NCBI GenBank assembly: GCA_019104865.1 | Contig: JAHRWZ010000008.1 | Coordinates: 78,292 to 142,291 of the forward strand | DNA from: Castellaniella sp. | Lineage (GTDB): Bacteria > Pseudomonadota > Gammaproteobacteria > Burkholderiales > Burkholderiaceae_B | Direction: 5' to 3' | Length of the DNA: 64,000 nucleotides | Shown here: in pieces, positions 19,132-27,228 of the stretch | Numbering within the stretch: position 1 is the stretch's first letter | Layout of the letters: every line of letters begins with the position of its first letter | The notes under the pieces: generated by a model | The model's database searches: none | What the model was told of the DNA's origin: nothing | What the model saw: the letters and a program-made list of their open reading frames with translations, nothing else | Program-made: the position numbers and the translations under genes

Positions 19132-19190
19132 AAGTGATTGGCCCGCGAGCCGTGTGCGATGCTGCCTTTGTGTGCCGCGCGTGGTGGGGG

Positions 19191-19979
19191 TCAATGGGTG
19201 GCGCCGATGCTTCTGAGCGCCTCGGGGCTGCGGATGCGTATGTGCCGCCTGCGTACGTCCAGCACGTGAGTAGCCCTCAGGTGCGTGAAGATCCGGCTCA
19301 CGGTCTCGAGCTGCATGCCGAGATGGCGGGCGATGTCCTCGCGCGTCATTTTCAGCATGAATTCGCGTGGAGAATAGCCGTTGACTGCCATCTTCTCCGA
19401 GATTTCCACGAGAAAATGGGCGACGCGTTCTTCGCTGTTCAGGCATGCCATGGCCATCAGCAATTGTCTGTAGTGGCTTGTTTCGTGGGCGATCGCCCGG
19501 TTCAGGCTCAGCGCAGCGGCCGCGTCGCTACCGGACCTGGCCGCCAGTTCGGATAGGGGCAGGACGCACACCAGTGAGTCCTCCAGCGCGATGGCGTCGC
19601 ATTCATAGGTTCCCTTTTCTATGCCGTCGAGGCCCAGCAAGGAGCCGGCCATGGGAAAGGAGACGATTTGCTCGAGGCCTACGCGACTGGTGCTGCGCAA
19701 TTTCACGGATCCGGCGTAAAGCTCGTAGAGATTGACGAGCGGGTCGCCGGCGCGATACAGCGCATGTCCCCGGTGTATCACACGGCGCAGGACCGTTGAG
19801 CTCTGGAATAGCTGGTGGAATGCATCGGGTCTGGTCGGGCACAAATCCGATACCGGACATGCGCCCGTGGCGGCCAGCCGGCATGGGTCGGGCGCCGGGG
19901 TGCCGACGGTGTACCGGTGGGAAGAAATATAGGGATCGCGCGGTTCTCGGGTGCCGGCTGACGGGTGGTCGGTGTTCAT
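19191..19979 (-). CDS. FNR/Anr-type oxygen-responsive transcription regulator
   Basis: 262 residues. It has an N-terminal cysteine cluster (Cys33, Cys41, Cys47), a cyclic-nucleotide-binding-type beta roll (about 55-160) with Cys138 at the position of FNR Cys122, a dimerisation helix, and a winged helix-turn-helix with TREDIARHLGMQLETVSRIF. The E-x-x-S-R recognition residues fit TTGAT half-sites. The first spacing (C-x7-C-x5-C) differs from the C-x2-C-x5-C of E. coli FNR, so cluster binding is probable but not certain. It lies amid genes bearing FNR-type boxes and is the likely local activator. A paralogue elsewhere in the genome is possible. Confidence 0.88.
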   Translation of the reverse strand: MNTDHPSAGTREPRDPYISSHRYTVGTPAPDPCRLAATGACPVSDLCPTRPDAFHQLFQSSTVLRRVIHRGHALYRAGDPLVNLYELYAGSVKLRSTSRVGLEQIVSFPMAGSLLGLDGIEKGTYECDAIALEDSLVCVLPLSELAARSGSDAAAALSLNRAIAHETSHYRQLLMAMACLNSEERVAHFLVEISEKMAVNGYSPREFMLKMTREDIARHLGMQLETVSRIFTHLRATHVLDVRRRHIRIRSPEALRSIGATH

Positions 19980-20143
19980 CGCGTGCCTCGTGGGATGTGG
20001 ATCGCTGTCGCTTTCATGGCGATGGTCACGCTAGTGTCGTCATGAACGGTCGCGCGCGCTATCGGTGTTTCTGGGTGAGTTTTCGTCGAAATGGCTGACG
20101 GTTGTCGGAATGTGCCTACGATGGCCGTCGATCGCGGCAGCAT

Positions 20144-20788
20144 CTATGCGTCCGATTCGTCGATCAGGTGGTGCTTGATCGCATAGCGCACCAGATCCGT
20201 CTGGCTGCGCAGCTGCATCTTGAAGAGCAGCCGGGCCTTGTATGTACTGACCGTTTTGACGCTGATGAACAGGTGCTGCGCGATCTCGGAGTTGTTCAGG
20301 CCGGCCGCTAGAAGCCTGAACACGGAGAATTCGCGGTCGGACAGCAGGAGATGCGGCAGATCCTCATGATTGCCATGCTTCTCGAATGCAACGTTCTCCG
20401 CCAGCGTCCGGCTAAGGAAACGCCCTCCTATGGCCACTTTGCGCACTGCCTGAACCAGCTCCTCCGCGGCGCTGTCCTTGGTCAGGTAGCCTGCCGCGCC
20501 CGCCTTGATCGCCCGGGTCACATATTGTTGTTCGCCGTGCATCGTCAGCACCAGAATGGGAACCTTCGGATAGTCGTTCCTGATCTGGCGGATCAGGTCG
20601 ATGCCATCGCGCCCCGGCATGGACAGGTCGAGCACCAGCGCGTCCCAGTGCCGTTGGGACAGCAGGGTGAGCGCTTCCTGGCCGTTGCCCGCTTCGCCCT
20701 CCACCAGGATGTCGCTGGTCTGGTGGAGCACGCGCTTGAGGCCTTCGCGCAGCAGCGTGTGATCGTCGGCGAGCAATAGCTCAATCAT
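20144..20788 (-). CDS. NarL/FixJ-type response regulator
   Basis: 214 residues. Receiver domain 1-120 with acidic pocket (LLADDHTLLREGLKR), phospho-acceptor Asp in VLDLSMPGRDG and the conserved Lys in YLTKDSA. LuxR-type helix-turn-helix at about 145-205 (AAGLNNSEIAQHLFISVKTV). It is read nine bases after the histidine kinase, so the two form a cognate pair. Comparable pairs regulate anaerobic or nitrate metabolism. No specific target can be read, but the position in the stress cluster suggests co-control of these genes. Confidence 0.92.
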   Translation of the reverse strand: MIELLLADDHTLLREGLKRVLHQTSDILVEGEAGNGQEALTLLSQRHWDALVLDLSMPGRDGIDLIRQIRNDYPKVPILVLTMHGEQQYVTRAIKAGAAGYLTKDSAAEELVQAVRKVAIGGRFLSRTLAENVAFEKHGNHEDLPHLLLSDREFSVFRLLAAGLNNSEIAQHLFISVKTVSTYKARLLFKMQLRSQTDLVRYAIKHHLIDESDA

Positions 20789-20797
20789 GACCGTCTC

Positions 20798-21877
20798 CTA
20801 TGAAGTGGGCTGGTCGAGCGGCACGACGACCTCCAGGCGAAGCCCCTGATCGGGGCGCGTGTGGATTGATACCGTGCCGTTCAGCAGGCGCACACGCTCG
20901 CGTATTCCCAGCAGGCCGAGGCGCTTTGGCAATGCGCTGGCCAGGTGTTCGGGTGTCGTGCCCCTGCCGTTGTCCTGCAGGATCAGCGTGCATTTGGTGT
21001 CGGTGCAGTGCAGGTCGAGAAGGACGTGCGTCGCGTTCGCATGTTTCACGATGTTCGTCAGCGCCTCCTGAGCGACGCGAAACAGCGTGGTGCTCACCAG
21101 GGTCGACAGGCACCTCGGCCCGCCGTCGACGTGGATCTCTGCATCGATGCCATAGCGGGAACTGAAATCCGAGATCAGCCATTCGACTGCGGCGGGCAGA
21201 CCGAGGTCGTCGAGCATGACGGGGCGCAGATCGGATGCGATGCGGCGAAGGGACGTGAAAGAACTTTTGATCAGGGTGCGCATGGCGGCAACATGGCCGG
21301 ATGCGTCCGCAGGCCTTGAAGGCAGAGAGGCCTCGAGCTGGGAGAGTTCCATCGTGAGGGCCGTCAGGCTCTGTCCGATATCGTCGTGCAGTTCGCGCGC
21401 GATATGTCGCTTTTCCTGTTCCCGCTCGTGGAGCAGCGCATTGGACAGCCGCGTCAGCTCGTCGCGCGAGGCGCGCAGCGCCTGGTCGATCTGCTGCCGC
21501 TCGGTGATGTCACGGAGAAAAATGGAGCAGTAGATTTTCGTCGGTGTCCGGACCTGAGAAATCGAGGCTTCCATGGGGAATTCCTCGCCGTTCGCTTTCA
21601 GTCCCCAGAGTGGCATGCCGGTTCCCATCTGGCGCTTCGAATGGCCGGTGCGCTGAAAACCCAGGATGTGTTCCGCGTGGACCTGGCGAAAGCGGGGGGG
21701 GATGAGGATATCCACGCTTGCTCCGATCGCCTGTTCCGCGGTGTACAGAAAGACTTTCTCCGCCGCCGGATTGAACATCACGATCCTTTGCGTCGAGTCG
21801 ATCGTGATGATCGGTTCGGTGGCGGACTGGATGATATCGAGCAGAGGAGGTGGGGGTGAATGCTGCATTGCATGCAT
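20798..21877 (-). CDS. Cytoplasmic PAS-domain sensor histidine kinase (NarX/HisKA_3 family)
   Basis: 359 residues without membrane segments. A PAS domain spans roughly 10-130 (FNPAAEKVFLYTAEQAIGAS, IFLRDITERQQID), then a HisKA_3 dimerisation helix with the phospho-accepting His in RHIARELHDDIGQSLTAL, and a HATPase domain with N-box (AQEALTNIVKHANAT) and DNGRG. No haem His typical of FixL or cysteine cluster typical of NreB is obvious, so the ligand or redox signal is unknown. Start choice is uncertain: ATG 21877 or 21868. Operon with the response regulator. Confidence 0.9.
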   Translation of the reverse strand: MHAMQHSPPPPLLDIIQSATEPIITIDSTQRIVMFNPAAEKVFLYTAEQAIGASVDILIPPRFRQVHAEHILGFQRTGHSKRQMGTGMPLWGLKANGEEFPMEASISQVRTPTKIYCSIFLRDITERQQIDQALRASRDELTRLSNALLHEREQEKRHIARELHDDIGQSLTALTMELSQLEASLPSRPADASGHVAAMRTLIKSSFTSLRRIASDLRPVMLDDLGLPAAVEWLISDFSSRYGIDAEIHVDGGPRCLSTLVSTTLFRVAQEALTNIVKHANATHVLLDLHCTDTKCTLILQDNGRGTTPEHLASALPKRLGLLGIRERVRLLNGTVSIHTRPDQGLRLEVVVPLDQPTS

Positions 21878-21986
21878 CCCATGCGTGGCCTGCCCTCCGG
21901 CAGACCGGGCCCTTGAATCTGCCCCAGCATACGCCCCTTCGGGAGGCTGCTCAATATCCCGTTCCGGGCCAGGTGGTCTACTGCGA

Positions 21987-22505
21987 TCAGCCGATGGTGG
22001 AGATTTCGGCAGGGGCCTCGTCGAAGGCCGTGCCTGTCTTGAGCTGTTCCGTCAGTTTGTAGAGCGCGTCGTCGGATTCTTCGGCGATGACGTCGTATTG
22101 TTTCAGGAGCAGGATGAATCTGGGCTTCGCGCCGATGATCGTTGCGATATCGTCCACGGCGCGCAGTCCGCCGTAGCCCGAGAGAACGCAAGCGACTGAG
22201 TAGCTCGCGATCTCGGAACCGTGCCGCTGCAGGAATGTTCGCATGGGTGCCGCCACCGACCGCAGCCACACCGGCGTGATCAGAACGACGTGGCCGAAGC
22301 CCCCGAGACTGGGGCCCTCGTACTGGATGTCGGGGGATCGGCGGGCCAGTGCGTCCATCATGCAGCGCATGTCCCCGCCCAGTCCCGTTCTCGGGTGCCG
22401 GTCCCGTATTTCGTAGACTGGCCAGTGCGAGATCTCAGCCAGCCGCTCCGCTGCTGCCCGTCCGGTACCGGAACGGGAATAGTAGACAATGCCGATCCGA
22501 TTCAT
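21987..22505 (-). CDS. Flavodoxin-like protein
   Basis: 172 residues with the FMN phosphate loop at the N-terminus (IGIVYYSRSGTGRAAAERLA) and the flavin-stacking loops TPVWLRSVAAPMRTFL and LSGYGGL. The fold matches flavodoxin/WrbA-like proteins of unknown redox partner. It overlaps the upstream CBS-pair gene by four bases (ATGA) and is probably co-transcribed with hsp20 from the FNR-type box at 23555, which would make it a low-oxygen electron carrier or quinone reductase. Confidence 0.85.
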   Translation of the reverse strand: MNRIGIVYYSRSGTGRAAAERLAEISHWPVYEIRDRHPRTGLGGDMRCMMDALARRSPDIQYEGPSLGGFGHVVLITPVWLRSVAAPMRTFLQRHGSEIASYSVACVLSGYGGLRAVDDIATIIGAKPRFILLLKQYDVIAEESDDALYKLTEQLKTGTAFDEAPAEISTIG

Positions 22506-22987
22506 GATCCCCCCTTGTCGACCAGAGTGGTGCCGGATTCCTGATTCATCAGGGCATACAGGATGTCGCGTCTGCTGACGATACCCACCAGCCTGCCGTT
22601 TCGGGTGATCGGCACGCGTTTGATGCTGTGCCGCAGCAGCACGTCCGCGATATCGGCGAGGTCCGTCTGCTCATCCAGCGTGATGACCGGAGTCGTCATG
22701 ACGGATGCGGCCCTCATCTCGCCGAGCTGCAGGCTGTGCAGAAATTCCAGATTCAGCGGTTCGCCTTCGGCCAGCAGATCGAGCCAGCGATCCAGCCTCT
22801 TTTGATGGCCGCTGCCCTTGCGCCGTATCAGATCGCCTTCGCTGACCAGACCGATCAGCGCGCCATCGTCGGCCGTGACCATGACCGCGCTGATGTTCCG
22901 GTCCAGCATCGCGCGGATGATCCCCGATACGGGCGTGCCGACATGGACGCACAGCGGGCTGAGCGTCATCAGATCGCGTGCAAGCAT
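22502..22987 (-). CDS. CBS-pair domain protein
   Basis: 161 residues from ATG 22987, with GGAG in the upstream CCGGAGAAAACTC; a GTG at 23005 would add six residues. Two CBS motifs are clear: residues 1-60 (ARDLMTLSPLCVHVGTPVSG, LIGLVSEGDLIRRK) and 95-150 (ASVMTTPVITLDEQTDLADI, LVGIVSRRDILYALM). Between them is a helical insert. CBS pairs bind adenosine nucleotides and report energy charge. There is no catalytic domain. Hsp20, this gene and the flavodoxin form one minus-strand run. Confidence 0.9.
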   Translation of the reverse strand: MLARDLMTLSPLCVHVGTPVSGIIRAMLDRNISAVMVTADDGALIGLVSEGDLIRRKGSGHQKRLDRWLDLLAEGEPLNLEFLHSLQLGEMRAASVMTTPVITLDEQTDLADIADVLLRHSIKRVPITRNGRLVGIVSRRDILYALMNQESGTTLVDKGGS

Positions 22988-23050
22988 GAGTTTTCTCCGG
23001 AACACCGGGACCTCTCGTGATCCGAAGGTTTCGGGCAGTGAGAGCGCGGG

Positions 23051-23479
23051 TCATTCGATCAGGATTTTCTTGTTCTCGTGACCTTCGGTTTTCGGCAAGG
23101 TCAGCGTGAGCAGACCGTTTTCGTAGGTCGCCCGGGTCTTCGATTCGTCGATGGGGCTTCCCAGCGCGACCGTCCGTTCGAGCTGGCCCCAGAATCGTTC
23201 CTGGCGAATGACGCGTCCTTCGTCCTTGACTTCTTTGTTCTGTTCCTTGTTGGCCCGGATCGTGACCGTGTTGCCGTCGACCTCTACCGTGAGATCTTCT
23301 TTCGAGACGCCGGGGATCTCGGCCTTCAGGACATACTCATGATCGGCTTCGGTGATGTCGAGGTCCATGCCGGCGACACCGTCCTCCATCTGCGAGCGGA
23401 TGGGCCTGAGGAGGGCCTGAAACACGTCGGGCAAGGATTCGGACGAAAATGACAGCGGATATGGCATTAAGCTTCGCAT
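23051..23479 (-). CDS. Small heat-shock protein, Hsp20/alpha-crystallin family
   Basis: 142 residues from ATG 23479, chosen for the strong GAGGAG site just upstream. The alpha-crystallin domain spans about 40-140 (DLDITEADHEYVLKAEIPGV, VIRQERFWGQLERTVALG, ATYENGLLTLTLPKTE) and ends with the short I-x-I-type tail (KKILIE). It is a holdase chaperone. The promoter region has no visible CIRCE or ROSE-type element but holds an FNR-type palindrome at 23555-23568, so induction by low oxygen rather than heat is suggested. Confidence 0.93.
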   Translation of the reverse strand: MRSLMPYPLSFSSESLPDVFQALLRPIRSQMEDGVAGMDLDITEADHEYVLKAEIPGVSKEDLTVEVDGNTVTIRANKEQNKEVKDEGRVIRQERFWGQLERTVALGSPIDESKTRATYENGLLTLTLPKTEGHENKKILIE

Positions 23480-23554
23480 GGAAATCTCCTCATGTTGCGA
23501 CTCAGGCGATTGCCTGTCGTGCTTCATATGGTGATCGCCTGGGCGCGGAGCAAG

Positions 23555-23568
23555 TTGACTTCCGTCAA
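23555..23568. promoter_or_regulatory. FNR-type box upstream of hsp20
   Basis: TTGAC-TTCC-GTCAA, a perfect palindrome of the same class as the box before the BON gene. It is centred about 82 bases upstream of the hsp20 ATG on the minus strand. -10-like hexamers (CCATAT or TATGAA, 23531-23523) put the centre near -42 to -46. Confidence 0.7.
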
Positions 23569-23602
23569 ATACCGTGCTTTGGTGGCTGATCGCTTCCGGC
23601 GG

Positions 23603-25768
23603 TCATTCTCCGGTGTGGTGCCGCAGCAGCCGCAACCCGTTGCCCACCACCAGCAGGCTGGCGCCGACGTCGGCGAATACGGCCATCCACATGGTGCCCA
23701 CGCCGGCGACCGTCAGGGCTAGGAAGACGACCTTGATGCCCAGCGCCAGGGTAATGTTCTGGACCAGGATCCGGTGCGTGGCCCGGGACAGCCCGATGAA
23801 CCATGGGATCTTGCGCAGATCGTCGTCCATCAGGGCGACGTCGGCGGTTTCGATGGCGGTATCGGTGCCCATGGCTCCCATGGCGAAGCCGATGTCCGCC
23901 CGGGCCAGTGCGGGGGCATCGTTGATGCCATCGCCCACCATGCCGACCCCGGTGCCGTCGGATGCCAGCTGCTCCACGGCCCGCAGCTTGTCTTCCGGCA
24001 GCAGGTTGCCCTCCGCCCGATCGATCCCGACCTGCGCGGCGATGGCAGCGGCTGTGTGCGGGTTGTCGCCCGAGAGCATGGCCGTGCGCACGCCTTGCGC
24101 ATGCAAGGCCCGGATGGCCGTGGCGCTCTCGGGTTTCACCGTGTCGGCGACCGCGTACAGGGACAGGACTTGTCTCTGGTCGGCCAGCAGGACGACGGTC
24201 TTGCCGGCCTGTTCCAGGGCTTTCAGGCGTGTTTCCAATGCGGGGGAGCACAACCCCCGCTCGTGGATCAGGCGGTGATTGCCCAGATGGTAGCGTTCCT
24301 CGTCGATGCAGCCTTGTGTGCCGCGCCCTGGCAGTGCGGCGAAGTCCGTGACCGGGCGTGCCGAAGACGGGTTGCCGGCTGCGGTCAGCCCCTGGGCGAT
24401 GGCCTGCGAGACCGGATGGTCGGAATGAACGGCCAGGCTGACTGCCAGGGCGTGGCAGCGTGCGGCTTCCTGGTTGCCCAGAATCTGCCGGTCGGTCAGC
24501 ACCGGACGCCCCTGTGTGAGGGTTCCGGTCTTGTCCAGTGCGATCCAGCGCAACAGCCGCCCCTGTTCCAGGTGAGTGCCGCCCTTGATCAGAACCCCCT
24601 GGCGCGCGGCGGCCGTCAGGCCGCTGACGATGGACACCGGAGTCGAGATCACCAGAGCGCAGGGGCAAGCGATTACCAGCAGGACCAGCGCCTTGTAGAC
24701 CCAGTCGTGCCATCCGCCCATCCCCAGTATCGGCGGGATGATGGCGATGCCCAGGGCCAACAGCACGACCAGCGGCGTGTAGACGCGGGCAAAGCGGTCG
24801 ACGAAGCGCTGCGTGGGCGCACGGGCCGATTGCGCCGATTCGAGCGCGCGGACGATGCGCGCCAGGGTGGATTCGCCGGCGAGGGCCGATACCCGGTATT
24901 CCAGCGTGCCGGCACCATTGATGGTGCCGGCGTACACTGGATCGCCCACAGTCTTGTCGATCGGCAGGCTTTCGCCGGTGATGGGGGACTGGTCCACGGT
25001 CGAGCAGCCGGATTCGATCCACCCGTCCAGAGCGATGCGTTCGCCGGGGCGCGTGCGGACCTGTGCGCCCACCGGTATGGCATTGGCAGGCATTTCCCGC
25101 CACTGTCCGTCGGGCTGGCGTACCGTCGCCAGATCGGGCGTCAGCTGCATCAGACCCTGGATGGCGCTGCGGGCCCGGTCCAGCGAGCGCGCCTCGATTC
25201 GTTCGGCCAGCGTGTAGAGCACCATGACCATGGCCGCCTCGGCCCATTGTCCCAGGACCAGGGCGCCAGTCACTGCGATGCTCATGAGGGCGTTGATGTT
25301 CAGTTGGCCGTGCCGCAGGGCGGTCCAGCCTTTGCGGTAGGTGCCCAGTCCGCAGCTTGCCACGGCCAGCACTGCCAGAATGGCGGGGACGGGCCAAGGG
25401 GCATCCACCCAGTGGGCTGCCTCGGCGGCCAGTGCGGCGGTGCCGGCGACGGCCAGCGGCCACCAGGAGGCTGGCGGTTCCGCAACGGGCGGGGTTTCCG
25501 CCGACGCTTGTTCCGGGGTAAAGCCCAGTTCCCGGATGGTCCGCAGGACAGTATCCAGCGCGTCCGGGGTATGGATGATGGTCAGCACGCGCTGCATCAG
25601 GTTGAATTCCAGGTGCCGCACCTGAGGCAGGCGGCCCAGTGCCTGGCGGATCAGCGTTTCCTCGGTCGGGCAGTCCATTTGCAGGATATGCAGCTGAGTG
25701 CGCCGATCGGTGCCTTCGACGACGGTCGGGGCGAGTCGGGCGGGTGTCGTGCGCGTGGTGTGCGCCAT
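23603..25768 (-). CDS. cadA: Heavy-metal translocating P1B-type ATPase (CadA/ZntA/PbrA-like)
   Basis: 721 residues. The N-terminal metal domain lacks CxxC and instead reads LQMDCPTEETLIRQALG, typical of the Zn/Cd/Pb group. Membrane helices follow, with the transport motif CPCAL, phosphorylation site DKTGTLTQG, and hinge GDGINDAPAL. It exports divalent metals across the inner membrane. ATG 25768 is near a GGA ribosome-binding site. It is divergent from a CadR-like MerR gene, and the shared gap carries a MerR operator. A TTGACC -35 on its strand abuts that operator. Confidence 0.92.
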   Translation of the reverse strand: MAHTTRTTPARLAPTVVEGTDRRTQLHILQMDCPTEETLIRQALGRLPQVRHLEFNLMQRVLTIIHTPDALDTVLRTIRELGFTPEQASAETPPVAEPPASWWPLAVAGTAALAAEAAHWVDAPWPVPAILAVLAVASCGLGTYRKGWTALRHGQLNINALMSIAVTGALVLGQWAEAAMVMVLYTLAERIEARSLDRARSAIQGLMQLTPDLATVRQPDGQWREMPANAIPVGAQVRTRPGERIALDGWIESGCSTVDQSPITGESLPIDKTVGDPVYAGTINGAGTLEYRVSALAGESTLARIVRALESAQSARAPTQRFVDRFARVYTPLVVLLALGIAIIPPILGMGGWHDWVYKALVLLVIACPCALVISTPVSIVSGLTAAARQGVLIKGGTHLEQGRLLRWIALDKTGTLTQGRPVLTDRQILGNQEAARCHALAVSLAVHSDHPVSQAIAQGLTAAGNPSSARPVTDFAALPGRGTQGCIDEERYHLGNHRLIHERGLCSPALETRLKALEQAGKTVVLLADQRQVLSLYAVADTVKPESATAIRALHAQGVRTAMLSGDNPHTAAAIAAQVGIDRAEGNLLPEDKLRAVEQLASDGTGVGMVGDGINDAPALARADIGFAMGAMGTDTAIETADVALMDDDLRKIPWFIGLSRATHRILVQNITLALGIKVVFLALTVAGVGTMWMAVFADVGASLLVVGNGLRLLRHHTGE

Positions 25769-25806
25769 GGCGATTTTCCGGAGAGCGATCTATGATGGCA
25801 GTGGAC

Positions 25807-25827
25807 ACCTTGTAGTTACTACAAGGT
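25807..25827. promoter_or_regulatory. MerR-family (CadR-type) operator
   Basis: A perfect inverted repeat: ACCTTGTAGT, centre T, ACTACAAGGT. It lies between the divergent ATPase and regulator genes. On the ATPase strand it starts inside a -35-like TTGACC (complement of 25825-25830) and would fill the long -35/-10 spacer that MerR proteins untwist. The sequence is close to known CadR/PbrR operators. Confidence 0.85.
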
Positions 25828-25848
25828 CAAGGCATCAGGGGGACACTC

Positions 25849-26280
25849 ATGAAAATCGGCGAACTGGCCTGCGCCGCACGCTGTTCCACGGAAACCATCC
25901 GCTTCTATGAAAAGGCGGGTCTGCTCCCCGAGCCCGAACGCAGCCAGGGCAATTACCGGCAGTACGGTCCGCAGCACCTGGAGCGCCTGCGGTTCATCCG
26001 CAACTGCCGGGGGCTGGATATGGCGCACGACGAAATCCGCGCACTGCTGGGCATGATCGATCACCCGGCGCGCGACTGCGGGGCCATCAATCATCTGCTG
26101 GACGAGCACATTGCCCATGTGCAGGTGCGTCTACGAGAACTGCAGGATCTGCGCCGTCACCTGGTGGGCCTGCGGGAACAGTGCGGCAGCGAACAGGCTG
26201 TCGATGCCTGCGGCATCGTCCAAGGCCTGAACCGCATGGAAACGGCCGAAGGCCCCGTCCACAACACGCATATTGGATGA
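25849..26280 (+). CDS. cadR: MerR-family metal-responsive regulator, CadR-like
   Basis: 143 residues. Winged helix-turn-helix MKIGELACAARCSTETIRFY, then the dimerisation helix. Metal-binding cysteines sit in FIRNCRGL, RDCGAINHL and EQCGSEQ, the arrangement of Cd/Pb/Zn sensors, with an extra Cys in DACGIVQGL. It activates the divergent P-type ATPase gene from the inverted repeat at 25807-25827 and probably its own synthesis. It lacks the His-rich tail of some CadR proteins. Confidence 0.92.
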   Translation: MKIGELACAARCSTETIRFYEKAGLLPEPERSQGNYRQYGPQHLERLRFIRNCRGLDMAHDEIRALLGMIDHPARDCGAINHLLDEHIAHVQVRLRELQDLRRHLVGLREQCGSEQAVDACGIVQGLNRMETAEGPVHNTHIG

Positions 26281-26290
26281 ACCGGGATCC

Positions 26291-27187
26291 TTATACCGGA
26301 TCGAAGTGCGTCATGACGTCCAGCACCGGCAGGTCGGCCATCACCCGCAGACGGGCTTCGACGGCGATGGCATGGCCGGCCTCGATCGTCAGCTGACCGT
26401 CCATTTCGATATCGACTTCGACCCAGATCAGATCGCCCATCTTGCGTGTGCGCAGGTCGTGGATACCACGCACCCCAGGGGTGCCCAGGATACGTTCGCG
26501 AATGGCCTGTTCGGTTTCCGCGTCGGCGGCCCGGTCCACCAGATCGTTGAAGGCGTGCCAGGCGAACTTCCAGCCCATGCGGATGATCATCAGCCCGACG
26601 ACCACGGCGGCCAACGGATCGGCCAGCGGCAGACCCGCCAGGTTGGCGCTGATCCCCAGGGCGACCACGAGGGACGAGGCGGCGTCCGAGCGCGCGTGCC
26701 AGGCGTTGGCCACCAACAGGGTGGAGCGTACCCGGTGGGCCACACGCAGCATGTACCGAAACAGCAGTTCCTTGGATAGCAGGGCCAGCAGGGCGACATA
26801 GAAGGCGATGGGATGGACGACCGGAATCAGGTCAGGGGCCTGCAGGCGTTCAAAACTGCGCCACAGCATGCCGATGCCCACAGCGGCCAGCAACACGCCG
26901 ATGCCCAGTGTGGCCGCGGTTTCGAAGCGCAGGTGCCCGTAGGGGTGGTCGGCATCGGGGGCCTTGCCGCTGTGCTTGTTGGCGACCAGCACGATGCCGT
27001 CGGACACCAGATCGGACAATGAGTGGATGGCATCGGCCACCAACGCCTGGGAGTGGGCGAACAGGCCGATCACCAGCTGGACGCCGGTCAGCACCAGGTT
27101 GACCCAGACACTGACCCAGGTGCTGCGGCGGGCAGCAGCCTGGCGTTCGGGTGTTTCGACGGTGGGGGAAGGCTGGTTGGAAGGCAT
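26291..27187 (-). CDS. Cation diffusion facilitator (FieF/CzcD-type) metal exporter
   Basis: 298 residues from ATG 27187. Six membrane segments; the metal site is visible in helix 2 (ADAIHSLSDLVSDG) and helix 5 (NAWHARSDAASS), that is HxxxD and HxxxD as in FieF-like exporters. The DADHPYGHLRFETAA loop is diagnostic. The C-terminal cytoplasmic domain (about 215-298) ends HFDPV. It exports Zn, Fe or Cd in exchange for protons. It lies 41 bases behind metG on the same strand and converges on cadR, so it may be read from metG or from a promoter inside it. Confidence 0.9.
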   Translation of the reverse strand: MPSNQPSPTVETPERQAAARRSTWVSVWVNLVLTGVQLVIGLFAHSQALVADAIHSLSDLVSDGIVLVANKHSGKAPDADHPYGHLRFETAATLGIGVLLAAVGIGMLWRSFERLQAPDLIPVVHPIAFYVALLALLSKELLFRYMLRVAHRVRSTLLVANAWHARSDAASSLVVALGISANLAGLPLADPLAAVVVGLMIIRMGWKFAWHAFNDLVDRAADAETEQAIRERILGTPGVRGIHDLRTRKMGDLIWVEVDIEMDGQLTIEAGHAIAVEARLRVMADLPVLDVMTHFDPV

Positions 27188-27228
27188 GGGTGCCAGTATA
27201 CGAGCGATCAGAAGCCGCTTCGCGGGGG

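Noticed and set aside
23774..25795. 673-codon open frame on the plus strand
   Set aside because: Mirror of the P-type ATPase gene; Gly/Gln/His-rich with no motif. The opposite strand has all ATPase signatures.
15975..27187. Stress and metal-resistance stretch as a genomic island
   Set aside because: The gene set is accessory-like, but I see no integrase, transposase, flanking repeats or clear base-composition break, so island status is not supported.
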